Shown: in pieces, positions 8,592-17,966 of the stretch
Numbering within the stretch: the first letter of the stretch is position 1
Layout: each line of letters opens with the position of its first letter
Notes under the pieces: model-generated
The model's input: only the letters and a program-made list of their open reading frames with translations
What the model was told of the DNA's origin: nothing
Database searches by the model: none
Assembly (NCBI GenBank): GCA_035628915.1
Contig: DASPIW010000016.1
Coordinates: forward strand, 1 to 64,000
Source of the DNA: JARBUG01 sp035628915
GTDB taxonomy: Bacteria > Bacillota > Sulfobacillia > Symbiobacteriales > Symbiobacteriaceae
DNA length: 64,000 nt
Reading direction: 5' to 3'
Position numbers and translations under genes: made by a program

Positions 8592-8608
8592 AGAAGGGGA
8601 TTAACCGC

Positions 8609-9931
8609 ATGGCACGAGATACCACGGATCTCCTCCCGTCGCAGCACCGCACGCACGAAGGTTACCTTCCGACCGACATGCCTCCGCTCCTGACCACGTT
8701 CCTGTCCGGCTGGCAGATCCTCATCGCGGTCTTTCCGGCAACCGTTCTCGTCGCAATCCTAACTAAATTCGACATCGGCGCGACGCTTCTGACCAGCGGC
8801 CTCTCCACCATCATCGCCGTGCTTGTTTCTAAGAACCGGATTCCGTTCTACTACGGCTCAAGCTTCTCGTATATTGCGGCCGTGGGTGCCACCGTCGCCA
8901 AGTACGGCGGCGGAGCGGAAGGCGTCTCGATCGCCCAGGGCGGCATCGTGATGTCCGGCATTTTGCAGATTGTCGTAGGCCTCGTGATCGTGGCGTTGGG
9001 CAAAAAGGTCATTGACACGATCCTTCCGCCCATCCTGACCGGCTCCGTGGCAATTGTCATCGGCATTAGCCTCTCCAAGGTTGCTCTCGATATGGCCGCC
9101 GCCAACTGGAATGTCGGCCTGGTCACCCTGGCCGCTACCATTCTCGCTTCGATCTACCTGCAGCGGGTCCGCTTCTGGGGCCTCTTCCCCGTTCTGATCG
9201 GCGCCATCGTCGGCTGGATCTTCGCGTATGCCACCGGACACGTAAACACGGAAGCGATCGCTGCGGCGCCGATTCTGGCTCTGCCGAAGATCACCTTCCC
9301 GAAGTTCGTCTGGAGTTCAGTACTGGCGATCGCCCCCATGGCCTTGGCCACCATCCCCGAGACGACGGCCCACCTGTACCAGATGTCGCTGTACGTCGAC
9401 AAGGAAGCCGAGGTTCAGGGCCGGCCCAAGCAGGGTCTGAGCACCCTCCTCGGGCAGGCGGTCGCTTTCGTCGGCCTCTCCGACTTCATCAACGGCTTGA
9501 TGGGCGGCCCGGCCGGTACCAACTACGGTGAAGCCAACGCCACCATGGCGATCACGAAGAACTACTCGTCGTGGGGTGTCCTGGCGGCCGGCCTCTTTGC
9601 CGTGCTGCTGGCTTTCGTAGGTATCCTGGCCGCTGTCATTCAGTACCTGCCCGACGGCCTGATTGGCGGCCTGTCGATCTACCTGTTCGGCGTGATCGCG
9701 AAGCAGGGCGTCGCCCTGATCGCTTCTGAGAAAGTCGACCTGACCGAGACCAAGAACCTGGCCATCGGCGCCCTGGTCCTGGTGGTCGGCATCGGCGGCT
9801 CCTTCTTCCCCAACGGCGAGCTGCCCATCCCAGCCCTCGGCAACCCGCCCGCCATCGCCACCGCTTCCGTGCTGGGCATCCTGATGAACCTGCTCTTCAC
9901 GTACGTCCCGGTGCCGGGCAGCAAGCAATAA
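8609..9931 (+). CDS. uracil-xanthine permease (NCS2 family)
   Basis: 440 aa from the ATG at 8609, chosen because AGAAGGGG is correctly spaced; an upstream in-frame ATG has none. It is an integral inner-membrane nucleobase:proton (or Na+) symporter of the UraA/PbuX type, with roughly 12-14 hydrophobic segments. Visible signatures: the FYYGSSFSYIAAV segment, the substrate-site PETTAHLYQM region in the middle, and the GGPAGTNYGEANATMAITKNYS segment typical of the family's second inverted repeat. The uracil versus xanthine choice cannot be made by eye. It has its own promoter and a shared terminator at 9964-10001. Confidence 0.9.
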   Translation: MARDTTDLLPSQHRTHEGYLPTDMPPLLTTFLSGWQILIAVFPATVLVAILTKFDIGATLLTSGLSTIIAVLVSKNRIPFYYGSSFSYIAAVGATVAKYGGGAEGVSIAQGGIVMSGILQIVVGLVIVALGKKVIDTILPPILTGSVAIVIGISLSKVALDMAAANWNVGLVTLAATILASIYLQRVRFWGLFPVLIGAIVGWIFAYATGHVNTEAIAAAPILALPKITFPKFVWSSVLAIAPMALATIPETTAHLYQMSLYVDKEAEVQGRPKQGLSTLLGQAVAFVGLSDFINGLMGGPAGTNYGEANATMAITKNYSSWGVLAAGLFAVLLAFVGILAAVIQYLPDGLIGGLSIYLFGVIAKQGVALIASEKVDLTETKNLAIGALVLVVGIGGSFFPNGELPIPALGNPPAIATASVLGILMNLLFTYVPVPGSKQ

Positions 9932-9963
9932 GGCGAGCGGCGCGATCGGCCAAATGCGAACAG

Positions 9964-10001
9964 GAAACCGGCTGCAGGCAGAGATGCCCGCAGCCGGTTT
10001 C
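9964..10001. terminator. bidirectional terminator between permease and MCP genes
   Basis: GAAACCGGCTGC (9964-9975) and GCAGCCGGTTTC (9990-10001) form a 12-bp stem. The loop itself carries GGCA/TGCC. It lies between two convergent stops (9931 plus and 10018 minus). Confidence 0.75.
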
Positions 10002-10017
10002 GCGCGTCAGTGTACGA

Positions 10018-11874
10018 TCAGAGCTTGAACTGCCCCACATAGGACTGCAACTGTTCAGAGACGTTCGCCAGCGCCTGTGCGGCCCCGGCAATCTCCCTCG
10101 CCGACTCGTTGACCGCTTCAATGGCGGCAGCCGCCTCTTCGGCCAGGGCCCCGTTCTCCTGGGTGACGGCCTGAATGGAAGTCGTGCAGGCATTGACGCT
10201 CTCGGCTCCGGCGGCCATCTGTTGGGTCGCGGCCGAATTCTGCTGGGTGACCGCTGCCACCTCGTTCACCCGGCCGGCCGCTTCCCGCCCCGAGCCGGCG
10301 ATCTTGCCTGCGCCTGTCTGGATCTCTTCTGCCGCGGCCGCCGTCGTCTGCACGGATGTGAGAATCTCACGCAGGACTGCACCGGCATCGGCGGCCAGCT
10401 GGGCCCCCTCCTCTACTCGCAGGGTGCCGTCTTCCATGGTCTGGACTGCAGCCGCCGTACTGCTCTGAACCCGCTCGATCAGGGCTGCAATCTCCTTGGC
10501 AGACCGCCCGGCCCTTTCTGCCAGCTTGCGGACTTCATCGGCCACGACGGCGAAGCCCCGCCCATGCTCGCCGGCCCGGGCCGCCTCAATCGCGGCGTTC
10601 AGCGCGAGCAGGTTCGTCTGCTCTGCGATATCGGTAATGACGGCGGTAATCGCCCCGATCTGTGTGGAGAGACCGTCCAGCGCCCGCATCTGCTCAGCCG
10701 CACCCAGGACGGATTCCCTGAGGCTTTGCATGCCATCGACCACTCGCCCGACGGCCTGACTGCCCGTTCCGGCCCGCTCGGAAGCCTGCCGAGAGACGGC
10801 GACCACCAGGTCGGCCGACCGCGCGACGTCAGCGATCTCGCCGACGACGCCCGCTACAACGACGGCTGTCTCCTGGACGTTGCGCGCCTGTTCACCGGCG
10901 CCGACGGCGATCTGTTCGATAGCCTGCTGCAGTTCCGCCACGACCCGGCGGGCCTCGTCGACGGATCTGGTCTGCGAACCGGCGCCATCGGCAACCTGAC
11001 TAACCGACTGCGTCACGCCCTGAGCAGCCTCTGCCAGCGCATCGGTGGCCCCGGCCAACTGCTGCGCCGAGGCCGACACTGCCAGGCTTGAATCCCGGAC
11101 CTTCGTCATCATGCTCAACAGCGTATCGAGAAAACCGTTGAAGGCACCGACCAGATCGCCGATTTCGTCGCGGGTGGTCATGGCGATCCGGCGGGTCAGG
11201 TCACCCTCGCCCTGGGCCATCTCTGTCAACTGCCGCCGCAGGGCCAGCACCGGGCGCGTCAGCAGGCTGGTGACAACGGCGGTGACGACGATTCCAGCGG
11301 CCACAGCCCCCAGGGCGAGGAGCAGCATCTGGCGGCGGGCAGCCGCCGTACTCTGTGCCACCTGCTCCTTCGTCTCGTCCGCCACCTTGGCAGCGAGGGT
11401 TTCGAGATCCCGGACGGACTGCTGCATCTGAGCGCGGGTCGCCCGCAGCCGGGCCACCGCCGCATCCTGATCGGCCCTGGTCAGGCCGGCTTGCGCAAAC
11501 AGTCCCTGCGCCTCCTGCTGGTACGCCGCCTGGTTGGTCCGAATCCGGGCAATGGCCGCCTGCCCTTCGGGAGTCCTGACCATGGTGTCCAGCTCTCCCA
11601 GCAACCGGTCGATCTCTTTTGCCCACTCTGCAAACTCGGTGCGGTACTCCGTGCCCCCGGCAGCCAGGTGGCCAAGGACGGTGCGCCCTTCGGCCTGCGC
11701 CGCCGCATCGAGCCGGAGCGACGCCTCCTTGATGACGTCAAGGCGGTCCGTGATGTCGCGGTAATTAGCCGACACGCTGTCGATGGCCGCGAGCCCGTTC
11801 CATGACATGGCGCCCATCAAAACCAGGAGCAATAAGAACCCGCCGGCCAGCTTCGCACCGATTCGAATTCGCAT
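10018..11874 (-). CDS. methyl-accepting chemotaxis protein
   Basis: 618 aa transducer. TM1 is at about residues 8-28. A four-helix-bundle (4HB_MCP-like) external sensor of about 155 residues follows, then TM2 (about 186-208), HAMP (LTRPVLALRRQLTEMAQGEG) and a long cytoplasmic coiled-coil. The hairpin tip that binds CheA/CheW is intact: IAEQTNLLALNAAIEAARAGE then GFAVVADEVRKLAE. The ligand is unknown. It ends on the shared terminator, lies downstream of the GGDEF-EAL gene on the same strand with a short gap, and may be read through from it. No other chemotaxis genes are in the window. Confidence 0.93.
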   Translation of the reverse strand: MRIRIGAKLAGGFLLLLVLMGAMSWNGLAAIDSVSANYRDITDRLDVIKEASLRLDAAAQAEGRTVLGHLAAGGTEYRTEFAEWAKEIDRLLGELDTMVRTPEGQAAIARIRTNQAAYQQEAQGLFAQAGLTRADQDAAVARLRATRAQMQQSVRDLETLAAKVADETKEQVAQSTAAARRQMLLLALGAVAAGIVVTAVVTSLLTRPVLALRRQLTEMAQGEGDLTRRIAMTTRDEIGDLVGAFNGFLDTLLSMMTKVRDSSLAVSASAQQLAGATDALAEAAQGVTQSVSQVADGAGSQTRSVDEARRVVAELQQAIEQIAVGAGEQARNVQETAVVVAGVVGEIADVARSADLVVAVSRQASERAGTGSQAVGRVVDGMQSLRESVLGAAEQMRALDGLSTQIGAITAVITDIAEQTNLLALNAAIEAARAGEHGRGFAVVADEVRKLAERAGRSAKEIAALIERVQSSTAAAVQTMEDGTLRVEEGAQLAADAGAVLREILTSVQTTAAAAEEIQTGAGKIAGSGREAAGRVNEVAAVTQQNSAATQQMAAGAESVNACTTSIQAVTQENGALAEEAAAAIEAVNESAREIAGAAQALANVSEQLQSYVGQFKL

Positions 11875-11916
11875 CGTGAGATCTCCCTTACCTTCAGTGA
11901 TTTCGCGGGCCCGGCG

Positions 11917-14436
11917 CTAGACGGCAGCAGGCATGCCCAGGTAGTACCCCTGTCCGTACAGAACCCCCATGGAGCGCAACGCGTCTGCGACCTCCCGGCT
12001 CTCCACCCACTCGGCGATCACCGGTTTACCCAGGGCATGCGACACCGTCACGATCGCCTGAACCAAAGCGCGGTCGGTCGGCTCCCGGGTGATGGACCGG
12101 ACCAGGCTGCCGTCCACTTTCACATAGTCCACCGGCAGCGAGCGCAGATAGGCAAACGACGAGAAACCGGCTCCGAAGTCGTCCAGCGCAAACTTGCAGC
12201 CCAACTCCTTGAGCCGCCACATCCAGTCCTCTGCCCCCAGAATGTCGCGAATGGCAGCCGTTTCGGTGATCTCGAAAGTCAGGCGGGCAGCGACTTCCGG
12301 CTGATCCCGCAGCCGCTCCTCCATGCAGACCAGGAAGGCTTCATCGCCCATGCTTTGCCCGGAGACGTTGACAAACAGGCTGAGCGTCGGGTCCTTCTGC
12401 AGGAGCCGGAGCACCTGGTCGACAACCCAGCGGTCAAGCTGGGGCATCAGCCCGTATTGTTCAGCCGGCGGAATGAACTCGCCCGGCAGAATCGTCCGCC
12501 CGTTCTCGGCGCGCAGCCGCAGCAGCACCTCCGAGTGTTCCGGCTGGCCGGTGGTCAGGTTTGTGACCGGCTGAAGCTCCAGGAACAGCAGGTCCCCCGC
12601 CACGGCGTCGCGCACCCGGGAGGCCCACTGCGCCGCTTCCATCAGCTCTCGCCCCCGGTTGTTGGCCCCGAAGACCACCGACCGGTTCTTGCCCAACTCC
12701 TTCGCTTCGTATAGAGCCGAATCAGCCTTGGCAGTCACATCATCGGCTTCGAGGGACCCATCGATCGGGGCGACGCCGATGCTGACGCCGACGGACAGGA
12801 GCTTGCCTTGCGCCTCGAACCGGAAATCCGCCACGCCCCAGCGAATCCGTTCAGCCACCAGCCGTGCCTGCTCCAGAGTCACGCCCTCCAGCAAAATGGC
12901 GAACTCATCTCCGCCGAGGCGGGCCAGGGTGTCCGATGGGCGCAGGTACCGCCTGAGCAGCTGCGCCACGCTAACGAGGAATTGATCGCCCACCGCGTGA
13001 CCCATGGTGTCGTTCACCAGCTTAAAGTTGTCCAGGTCCAGGAGCAGAATCGCGCCCCCCACTCCCCCGGCTGCCCGGTTGATCAGCCGCTGCAGGTGCT
13101 CTTTCAGAGCCCGCCGGTTAAACAGGTCGGTGACCGGGTCGTGCGTCGCCAGGTGGCGCAGCTGCTCTTCCCGGTGCCGCCGCTCCGTTACGTCCTGCTT
13201 GATGCAGATGAAGTGGGAGATCGCCCCGGACCCATCGCGCACGGCCGTAATCGTCTGCTCGTCGATGTAGACCGAGCCGTCCTTGCGCCGGTTGCAGAGT
13301 TCCCCGTGCCAGTGGCCGTCCCCGGAGAGGATCGCCTTCCACATGTGGTGGTAAAACTGGCCCGTGTGCCGTCCCGACTTGAGCAAGCGGGGCGTCTGTC
13401 CGACCGCCTCCTCAGCGGAGTACCCGGTCAGCAGCGTAAAGGCGGGGTTCACCCAGAGGATGCGGCCGTGGTCGTCGGTGATCACCACGGCATTGGCGGC
13501 AGCCTCCAGGGTCCGCCGCTGCAGGGCGATTTCGTCATGTTGGCGGGCAGCCTGCAGCGAGAGCGCTACCTGGTCGGCAAAAGAGGTCAGCATCTCGCGG
13601 GTCGGCGGGTCGAACGCGTCGGGTGAGGCTGCGTAGAAAGTTAGTGCGCCCAGCGTCGTTCCTTCGACGTTCAGCGGTATGGCCAGGGCGGCAGCCAGTC
13701 CGAAAGCGCGGGTCCGCTCCACCCATTCGGCGGGTCCGGGGGACCGGGCGTCCCGGAAGACCGGCTGGCCTGTCCGCATGGCTGTGCCGACGGGTCCCAT
13801 GCCGTAGGGCGACTCGTCCCACCGCAGGGGCAAGTCCTGCAGGAAAGCGGCTGCCGGCCCGCCGGTCGCCAGGTTGGCCACGACGCCGTGGTCGCGCTTG
13901 AGGCCAATCCAGACCAGGTCAAGCCCGAAGAGCTGGGCGGCATGCTCACAGAGAGACTGCAGCGTCTCCGCCAGGGGCAGGTGCTGCAGAATCCGGGAGT
14001 CGACCTGCCGCAGCAAGGCGTGTGTGCCCTCAAGCCGCTTTCTGCGGGTAATGTCGACCATGAAGTGCAGGGCGACCTTCACGCCGCCAATCGTCCTCGC
14101 GGCGCAACTGATCTCAACGGGCAGGCAGGTGCCATCCTTACGCCGGTGGGTCGTCTCGAAAACGCTCCCGCTGCCCGTTTCAGCCAGTTGCCCGGCCATA
14201 CATGCGTCGACGGGCTCCAGGCTCAGGTGCGAGAGGTTCAGGGTGCGAAACTCAGCGTCCGAGTATCCGTATGCGCGCTGGGCGGCGCGGTTGCTGGCGA
14301 GAATTCCGCCACCGACCCCCACCAGCAGGACCATTGCCGTTGCGTTGTCCCACAGAAGAAACCGGCAGAGCGAGTCAGACGGAGCACCCTCGCCCCGCAC
14401 CAGAGCGTTACTGAACGGACACCGGCTTTCAACCAC
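11917..14436 (-). CDS. PAS-GAF-PAS-GGDEF-EAL cyclic-di-GMP turnover protein
   Basis: 839 aa from the GTG at 14436; GGAGG lies 8 bases upstream, and the start overlaps the end of the 80-aa gene by 8 bases, suggesting translational coupling. Order of domains: PAS (about 15-130), GAF (145-290), PAS (290-410), GGDEF, EAL. No membrane segment is seen, so this is a cytosolic sensor. The cyclase motif LGGDEF is intact, and an RPSD inhibitory I-site sits five residues before it. The EAL signature reads EVLLR. The other phosphodiesterase residues are present (NVSG, EITE, LDDFGAGFSS, KVD, AEWVE, QGYYLG), so both activities are plausible. Confidence 0.9.
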   Translation of the reverse strand: MVESRCPFSNALVRGEGAPSDSLCRFLLWDNATAMVLLVGVGGGILASNRAAQRAYGYSDAEFRTLNLSHLSLEPVDACMAGQLAETGSGSVFETTHRRKDGTCLPVEISCAARTIGGVKVALHFMVDITRRKRLEGTHALLRQVDSRILQHLPLAETLQSLCEHAAQLFGLDLVWIGLKRDHGVVANLATGGPAAAFLQDLPLRWDESPYGMGPVGTAMRTGQPVFRDARSPGPAEWVERTRAFGLAAALAIPLNVEGTTLGALTFYAASPDAFDPPTREMLTSFADQVALSLQAARQHDEIALQRRTLEAAANAVVITDDHGRILWVNPAFTLLTGYSAEEAVGQTPRLLKSGRHTGQFYHHMWKAILSGDGHWHGELCNRRKDGSVYIDEQTITAVRDGSGAISHFICIKQDVTERRHREEQLRHLATHDPVTDLFNRRALKEHLQRLINRAAGGVGGAILLLDLDNFKLVNDTMGHAVGDQFLVSVAQLLRRYLRPSDTLARLGGDEFAILLEGVTLEQARLVAERIRWGVADFRFEAQGKLLSVGVSIGVAPIDGSLEADDVTAKADSALYEAKELGKNRSVVFGANNRGRELMEAAQWASRVRDAVAGDLLFLELQPVTNLTTGQPEHSEVLLRLRAENGRTILPGEFIPPAEQYGLMPQLDRWVVDQVLRLLQKDPTLSLFVNVSGQSMGDEAFLVCMEERLRDQPEVAARLTFEITETAAIRDILGAEDWMWRLKELGCKFALDDFGAGFSSFAYLRSLPVDYVKVDGSLVRSITREPTDRALVQAIVTVSHALGKPVIAEWVESREVADALRSMGVLYGQGYYLGMPAAV

Positions 14437-14671
14437 AGCGCTCGCCTCCGTGGGCGGCGCCCGGCGAGGCATAACCCCAATGCGCGAGCACCTGAGACTG
14501 GATGGTACGCGCCAACACCGCCACCAGCCAGGCGCCGGTCTGAACCGCCTGGTCCTCATCCGGGCGATCCTCATATACGAGAACACGCCCGCCCGAAGCC
14601 ACCAACACCCGGAAGCCGCCTGTGAGGCCAGGCATCACCTCTATGGAATACCGGTCATAGTGAAACTTCAT
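14429..14671 (-). CDS. small hypothetical protein coupled to the GGDEF-EAL gene
   Basis: 80 aa; ATG with GAGG eight bases upstream. The stop overlaps the GTG start of the GGDEF-EAL gene (8-base overlap), a typical arrangement of cotranslated partners. The sequence begins MKFHYDRYSIEVMPG and has a short beta-rich N-terminal part, followed by a helix containing AVQTGAWLVAVLARTIQSQ. The family is not recognised. Its position suggests an accessory or regulator of the diguanylate cyclase/phosphodiesterase, but this is inference from operon layout only. Confidence 0.6.
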   Translation of the reverse strand: MKFHYDRYSIEVMPGLTGGFRVLVASGGRVLVYEDRPDEDQAVQTGAWLVAVLARTIQSQVLAHWGYASPGAAHGGERCG

Positions 14672-14725
14672 AGCTGTGCCTCATTCTCCCTTTCAGACCC
14701 TCCGTTGTAGCCCTTATCTAAAGCA

Positions 14726-14751
14726 AGAAGCATGCCAAACGGCACGCTTCT
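14726..14751 (-). terminator. probable terminator of the sigma-54 activator gene
   Basis: AGAAGCATGCC (14726-14736) pairs with GGCACGCTTCT (14741-14751) around a 4-base loop with one mismatch. On the minus strand the tail is TGCTTTAG. It lies between the stop of the activator (14887) and the start of the small coupled gene. Confidence 0.6.
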
Positions 14752-14886
14752 GAGTTTCGCATTCACTTGAAGTGCAGTTTCACACATACACCATCTGTCA
14801 GGGACGGTTCCCGCTGTGTGACTGGCCATTTTTGATGAGTAATTCCAGTTTTAGGTGTCCAGGGTGTCTAGACACTGGCCTGTACA

Positions 14887-16614
14887 CTACACAAGGCCGT
14901 GGATACGCAACTTCTGATAGAGTCCCGAACGGGAGATGCCCAGCAGCTTCGCCGCCTTGGTACGATTCCCGTTCACCTGGCGCAGGGCGCCGGCCAGCGT
15001 CTCTTTTTCGCACAGCGCACCGGCAGGCGAAAAGCTTTCCAGATGCACCGGCAGGCCGGTGAGGTGCCGGGGCAGGATCACGCCCGATCCGGAAAGGGCA
15101 AACGCGCTCTCCACCGCGTTGCGCAGTTCGCGCACGTTGCCCGGCCAATCATACTGTGTGAAGAGCTCCAGCGTTTCCGGCGCAAACTGCCCGAAGGTGC
15201 CGTACCGGCTGGCCAGTTGGGTAAGGAAGTGCCGGGCCAGGAGCGGAATATCCTCAGTCCGCTCACGCAGCGTCGGCAGGCGGATGCACATGACACTTAA
15301 GCGATAGTACAGATCCGACCGGAACGTTCCCGCCCGCACCATCGTTGGTAGATCGCGATGGGTGGCGGTCACGAAGCGCAAATTGAGGCGCCGGGGCGCG
15401 CCGCCAACTGGGGCGACTTCACCTTCCTCCAGGGCGCGGAGGAGTTTGGCCTGCAGGTGCAGGGGCAGGTCGCCGATCTCGTCGAGGAAGAGGGTACCGC
15501 CGTCCGCTTCGACGAATTTGCCCGCTTGCCCTTCCCGCCGGGCGCCGGTGAAGGCGCCCGACGCATAGCCGAACAGCTCTGCCTCAATCAGGGCTTCGGG
15601 AATCGCGGCGACGTTGACGGGGACAAACCGGCTGTCCCGGCGGCTGCTCTCCATGTGCAGGGCCTGGGCAAACAGCTCCTTGCCCGTCCCTGTCTCGCCG
15701 AGCAGGAGGACGGCTGAATCGAGCCGCGCCACCTGTTTCAGCGCCTCAACCGCCCCCCGGATGGCCGGGGACCGGCCCAGGATTGAACCGAGGGAGTACC
15801 GGAGGCCAGAACCGGAACGGGCCTTGCGCCGGGGCTGGCCGGCAGTGGCCTGTCCGTGCCGGTCCTGCAGACACCTACCGAGTACGGCCGGCAGGATCGA
15901 TGGTGGAAACGGTTTTGTAAGCACATCTGCCGCCCCGGCGTCCCGGGCCCGGCGCTCAAATTGGGGCGTCGCATAGGCGGACATGAGTACGACCGGTATC
16001 TCCGGAAAGGCCCGGCTGACATGCGCGAGCAGATCGAGCCCCGTCTGCTCCGGCAAAATCCAGGCCGTCAAGATTGCGTCGATCCGCGTCGCTACCATGA
16101 TCTCCAGGGCCTCGCTCGGAGTCTCACACCCGACAGCCTGGAAACCCGATTGCACCAGGTGCCCGACAATCTCCTCGCGCACCGCCTTCTCATACTCCAC
16201 CACAAGGATGGCGGGCCTGTGCGGGTGATGCGCGGGCCCTTCCCCGGACACGCCGGCGGACCCGTTGAGCAGCTGGCGAATGGCATCCAGGAGCCCATCG
16301 ATCTGATAGGGCTTGCGAATCACGCGGGCAACCACGCTGCTGAAGCGGGAAAGGTCCATGTCCGGGGCATATCCGGTCGTGATCAGCACATGCGGCGGGT
16401 TGGGAAGCTCAAGTATCGCCTCCAACACGTCAATCCCCGTGCCCCGTGTCAGAATCACATCCAGAATCACCAGGTCTGGAGCAAAGGATTTGAGCCTCTC
16501 CACGGCAGCCTGGCTGTCGGAGACCGCATCCGTAGCGAAATCGCCCCCAAGCAGTTCCACCAGCAGGGTGGAGAGATCCTGTTCATCTTCGACCAGGAGG
16601 ATTCGTTTGGACAT
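14887..16614 (-). CDS. double-receiver sigma-54-dependent response regulator
   Basis: 575 aa. REC1 (about 1-120) has the acidic pair E9/D10, the phosphoacceptor D52 and a conserved Lys in RKPY. REC2 (about 132-250) is degenerate: the acidic pocket reads EYE (140-142) and the phosphoacceptor position (184) is Ala, so it should not be phosphorylated. The AAA+ domain follows with Walker A GETGTGKE (306-313), the sigma-54 loop GAFTGA (353-358), and Walker B GGTLFLDEI (372-380). A Fis-type helix-turn-helix closes the protein (TKAAKLLGISRSGLYQKLR). It should activate sigma-54 promoters when REC1 is phosphorylated, probably by the kinase encoded upstream in the same operon. Confidence 0.92.
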   Translation of the reverse strand: MSKRILLVEDEQDLSTLLVELLGGDFATDAVSDSQAAVERLKSFAPDLVILDVILTRGTGIDVLEAILELPNPPHVLITTGYAPDMDLSRFSSVVARVIRKPYQIDGLLDAIRQLLNGSAGVSGEGPAHHPHRPAILVVEYEKAVREEIVGHLVQSGFQAVGCETPSEALEIMVATRIDAILTAWILPEQTGLDLLAHVSRAFPEIPVVLMSAYATPQFERRARDAGAADVLTKPFPPSILPAVLGRCLQDRHGQATAGQPRRKARSGSGLRYSLGSILGRSPAIRGAVEALKQVARLDSAVLLLGETGTGKELFAQALHMESSRRDSRFVPVNVAAIPEALIEAELFGYASGAFTGARREGQAGKFVEADGGTLFLDEIGDLPLHLQAKLLRALEEGEVAPVGGAPRRLNLRFVTATHRDLPTMVRAGTFRSDLYYRLSVMCIRLPTLRERTEDIPLLARHFLTQLASRYGTFGQFAPETLELFTQYDWPGNVRELRNAVESAFALSGSGVILPRHLTGLPVHLESFSPAGALCEKETLAGALRQVNGNRTKAAKLLGISRSGLYQKLRIHGLV

Positions 16615-16618
16615 ATTT

Positions 16619-17593
16619 TCACGATCCCTTCTCTGCGGGAACGGCGGGCAGCATGACCTGCACGGCCCGCTCCGCCATCCTGAGACTTCCGCCCGCCAGT
16701 CCGATCAGTTGCGCCGCCACGGCGATGCGGCCCGACAGGCCACCGGGCCGGCAGGGCAGGGTAACACTTGGACCGTCCGGCACCAGGGAGACCAGCACGG
16801 CCCCGTCACCGGAATGCTCTCCGCAAATGGTGAACCGGTTGGCATCGGGGTTGTAGTCTGCCAGGTCCGCAGCCACGAGCATCAAGGCACAGGCAGTGAG
16901 ATGATGTGGAGCGACAGCGTCCGGCAAATCGCCGAGGGTAACCTCCAGGTGCCTGAGGCGGCGGAACAGGGCCAGACCGTCACGGACCGCCTCGGCTACC
17001 TGTTGCAGGCGCCGGTAACCAGGCTGCGGACCTGCAGCTAAACGCTCGGCCAGGTGAAGTGCGTCACTGAGCTCGCCCCCAACCCGCCCGATCGCATCGA
17101 GATGCCGGTCCGCCGGGGACGGCCCCTGCCGGATCGCGAGTGTGCGGTGCAGTTCCAATTTCGTCAACAGGTTGTTGCAGCGGTGAGCCAGGCCGGCGGC
17201 CATCTCCCGGCCCACGTCGGCCACCGCCGCCGTGGCAGTCTCTACGGCATCAGCCAGACATAATCTCTCCCGCAGCCTGCCGGCAGCCATTTGCAGGGCG
17301 CCGGGAACCCAGTGTGGGGTGACCTGCCCGGCCGGGGGCAGCAGCCAGACCGCTCCTGCCACGCCGCCGGCGGCGACGATGCGGACCGCCACGCCGCCGG
17401 CCGCTGCCTCTGACCAGGTCCAATCTTCGACCACAGCTACCGGGGCCTGGTCCGGCTGCCAGCGCCAGACCAGCGCCCGCTGCGGCTGCCCCGTAAAGGT
17501 CATGGCCAGACCGCCACCAGCTTTCGGCCACATGGCCTGCAGCAGTTGCGCGACCTCTTCCGCCGCCGCAACGCCACGCGCTTCGTCAACCAT
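16619..17593 (-). CDS. histidine-kinase-like protein with degenerate ATPase domain
   Basis: 324 aa from the ATG at 17593, which overlaps the stop of the preceding receiver gene by 8 bases. The middle holds an H-box-like segment, GLAHRCNNLLTKLE with H137, close to the HxFNN box of hybrid kinases. The C-terminal half has the size of a HATPase domain, but I cannot find convincing N, G1 or G2 boxes. It may act as a phosphotransfer or dimerisation partner and not as an autokinase. It lies between a single receiver and the double-receiver sigma-54 activator, with 4 bases separating it from the latter. Confidence 0.6.
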   Translation of the reverse strand: MVDEARGVAAAEEVAQLLQAMWPKAGGGLAMTFTGQPQRALVWRWQPDQAPVAVVEDWTWSEAAAGGVAVRIVAAGGVAGAVWLLPPAGQVTPHWVPGALQMAAGRLRERLCLADAVETATAAVADVGREMAAGLAHRCNNLLTKLELHRTLAIRQGPSPADRHLDAIGRVGGELSDALHLAERLAAGPQPGYRRLQQVAEAVRDGLALFRRLRHLEVTLGDLPDAVAPHHLTACALMLVAADLADYNPDANRFTICGEHSGDGAVLVSLVPDGPSVTLPCRPGGLSGRIAVAAQLIGLAGGSLRMAERAVQVMLPAVPAEKGS

Positions 17594-17966
17594 TTTCCAT
17601 CCCCCGGGCGAAAAATTGATGCACGCGGCTGAGGAGGTCATCCAAGTCGAACGGCTTGCGGATGATCCCCTGATAGAGCCCTTCCGGTGGAAAATCGTCG
17701 GGGAAAGGGACGGCACCGGTCACCAGGAGAACAGGCACCTCCCGCCAGGCGGGGCGTGAGCGAAGCTCCACCAGGAGATCACGGCCCTTGACTTCCGGCA
17801 GGAAGAGGTCCAGGAGCACCAGGCCGGGCACAGGCGGGCGATCAATCCGGGCGAGTGCCGCGCGGCCGTTTGTCATCAGTTCCACCGCGTACCCTGCATC
17901 GCCGAGCGTCTCTTGAAGGACCATGCCGATGACGGGCTCGTCTTCAATCAGGAGCACCCTGGGCAT
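17586..17966 (-). CDS. single-domain response regulator
   Basis: 126 aa receiver from the ATG at 17966 (GGAGG 11 bases upstream). It has the acidic pair E8/D9, phosphoacceptor D53 (LLDLFLPE) and Lys in IIRKPFD; no output domain. The start lies inside the last 23 bases of the sensor-kinase gene and the stop overlaps the next start, so the three genes are tightly coupled. Likely a CheY/Spo0F-like relay between the kinase upstream and the kinase-like or sigma-54 protein downstream (inference). Confidence 0.9.
   Translation of the reverse strand: MPRVLLIEDEPVIGMVLQETLGDAGYAVELMTNGRAALARIDRPPVPGLVLLDLFLPEVKGRDLLVELRSRPAWREVPVLLVTGAVPFPDDFPPEGLYQGIIRKPFDLDDLLSRVHQFFARGMENG

Larger units (their letters stand above)
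8209..8608. other. divergent intergenic region with permease leader
   Basis: This 400-base stretch separates the aminotransferase and permease starts. The aminotransferase side carries its ribosome binding site at about 8221-8227. The permease side contains the promoter at 8494-8522 and a leader hairpin at 8561-8591. The centre (about 8400-8500) is noticeably AT-rich. I found no open frame worth calling and no match to the purine or xanthine riboswitch consensus. Confidence 0.6.
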
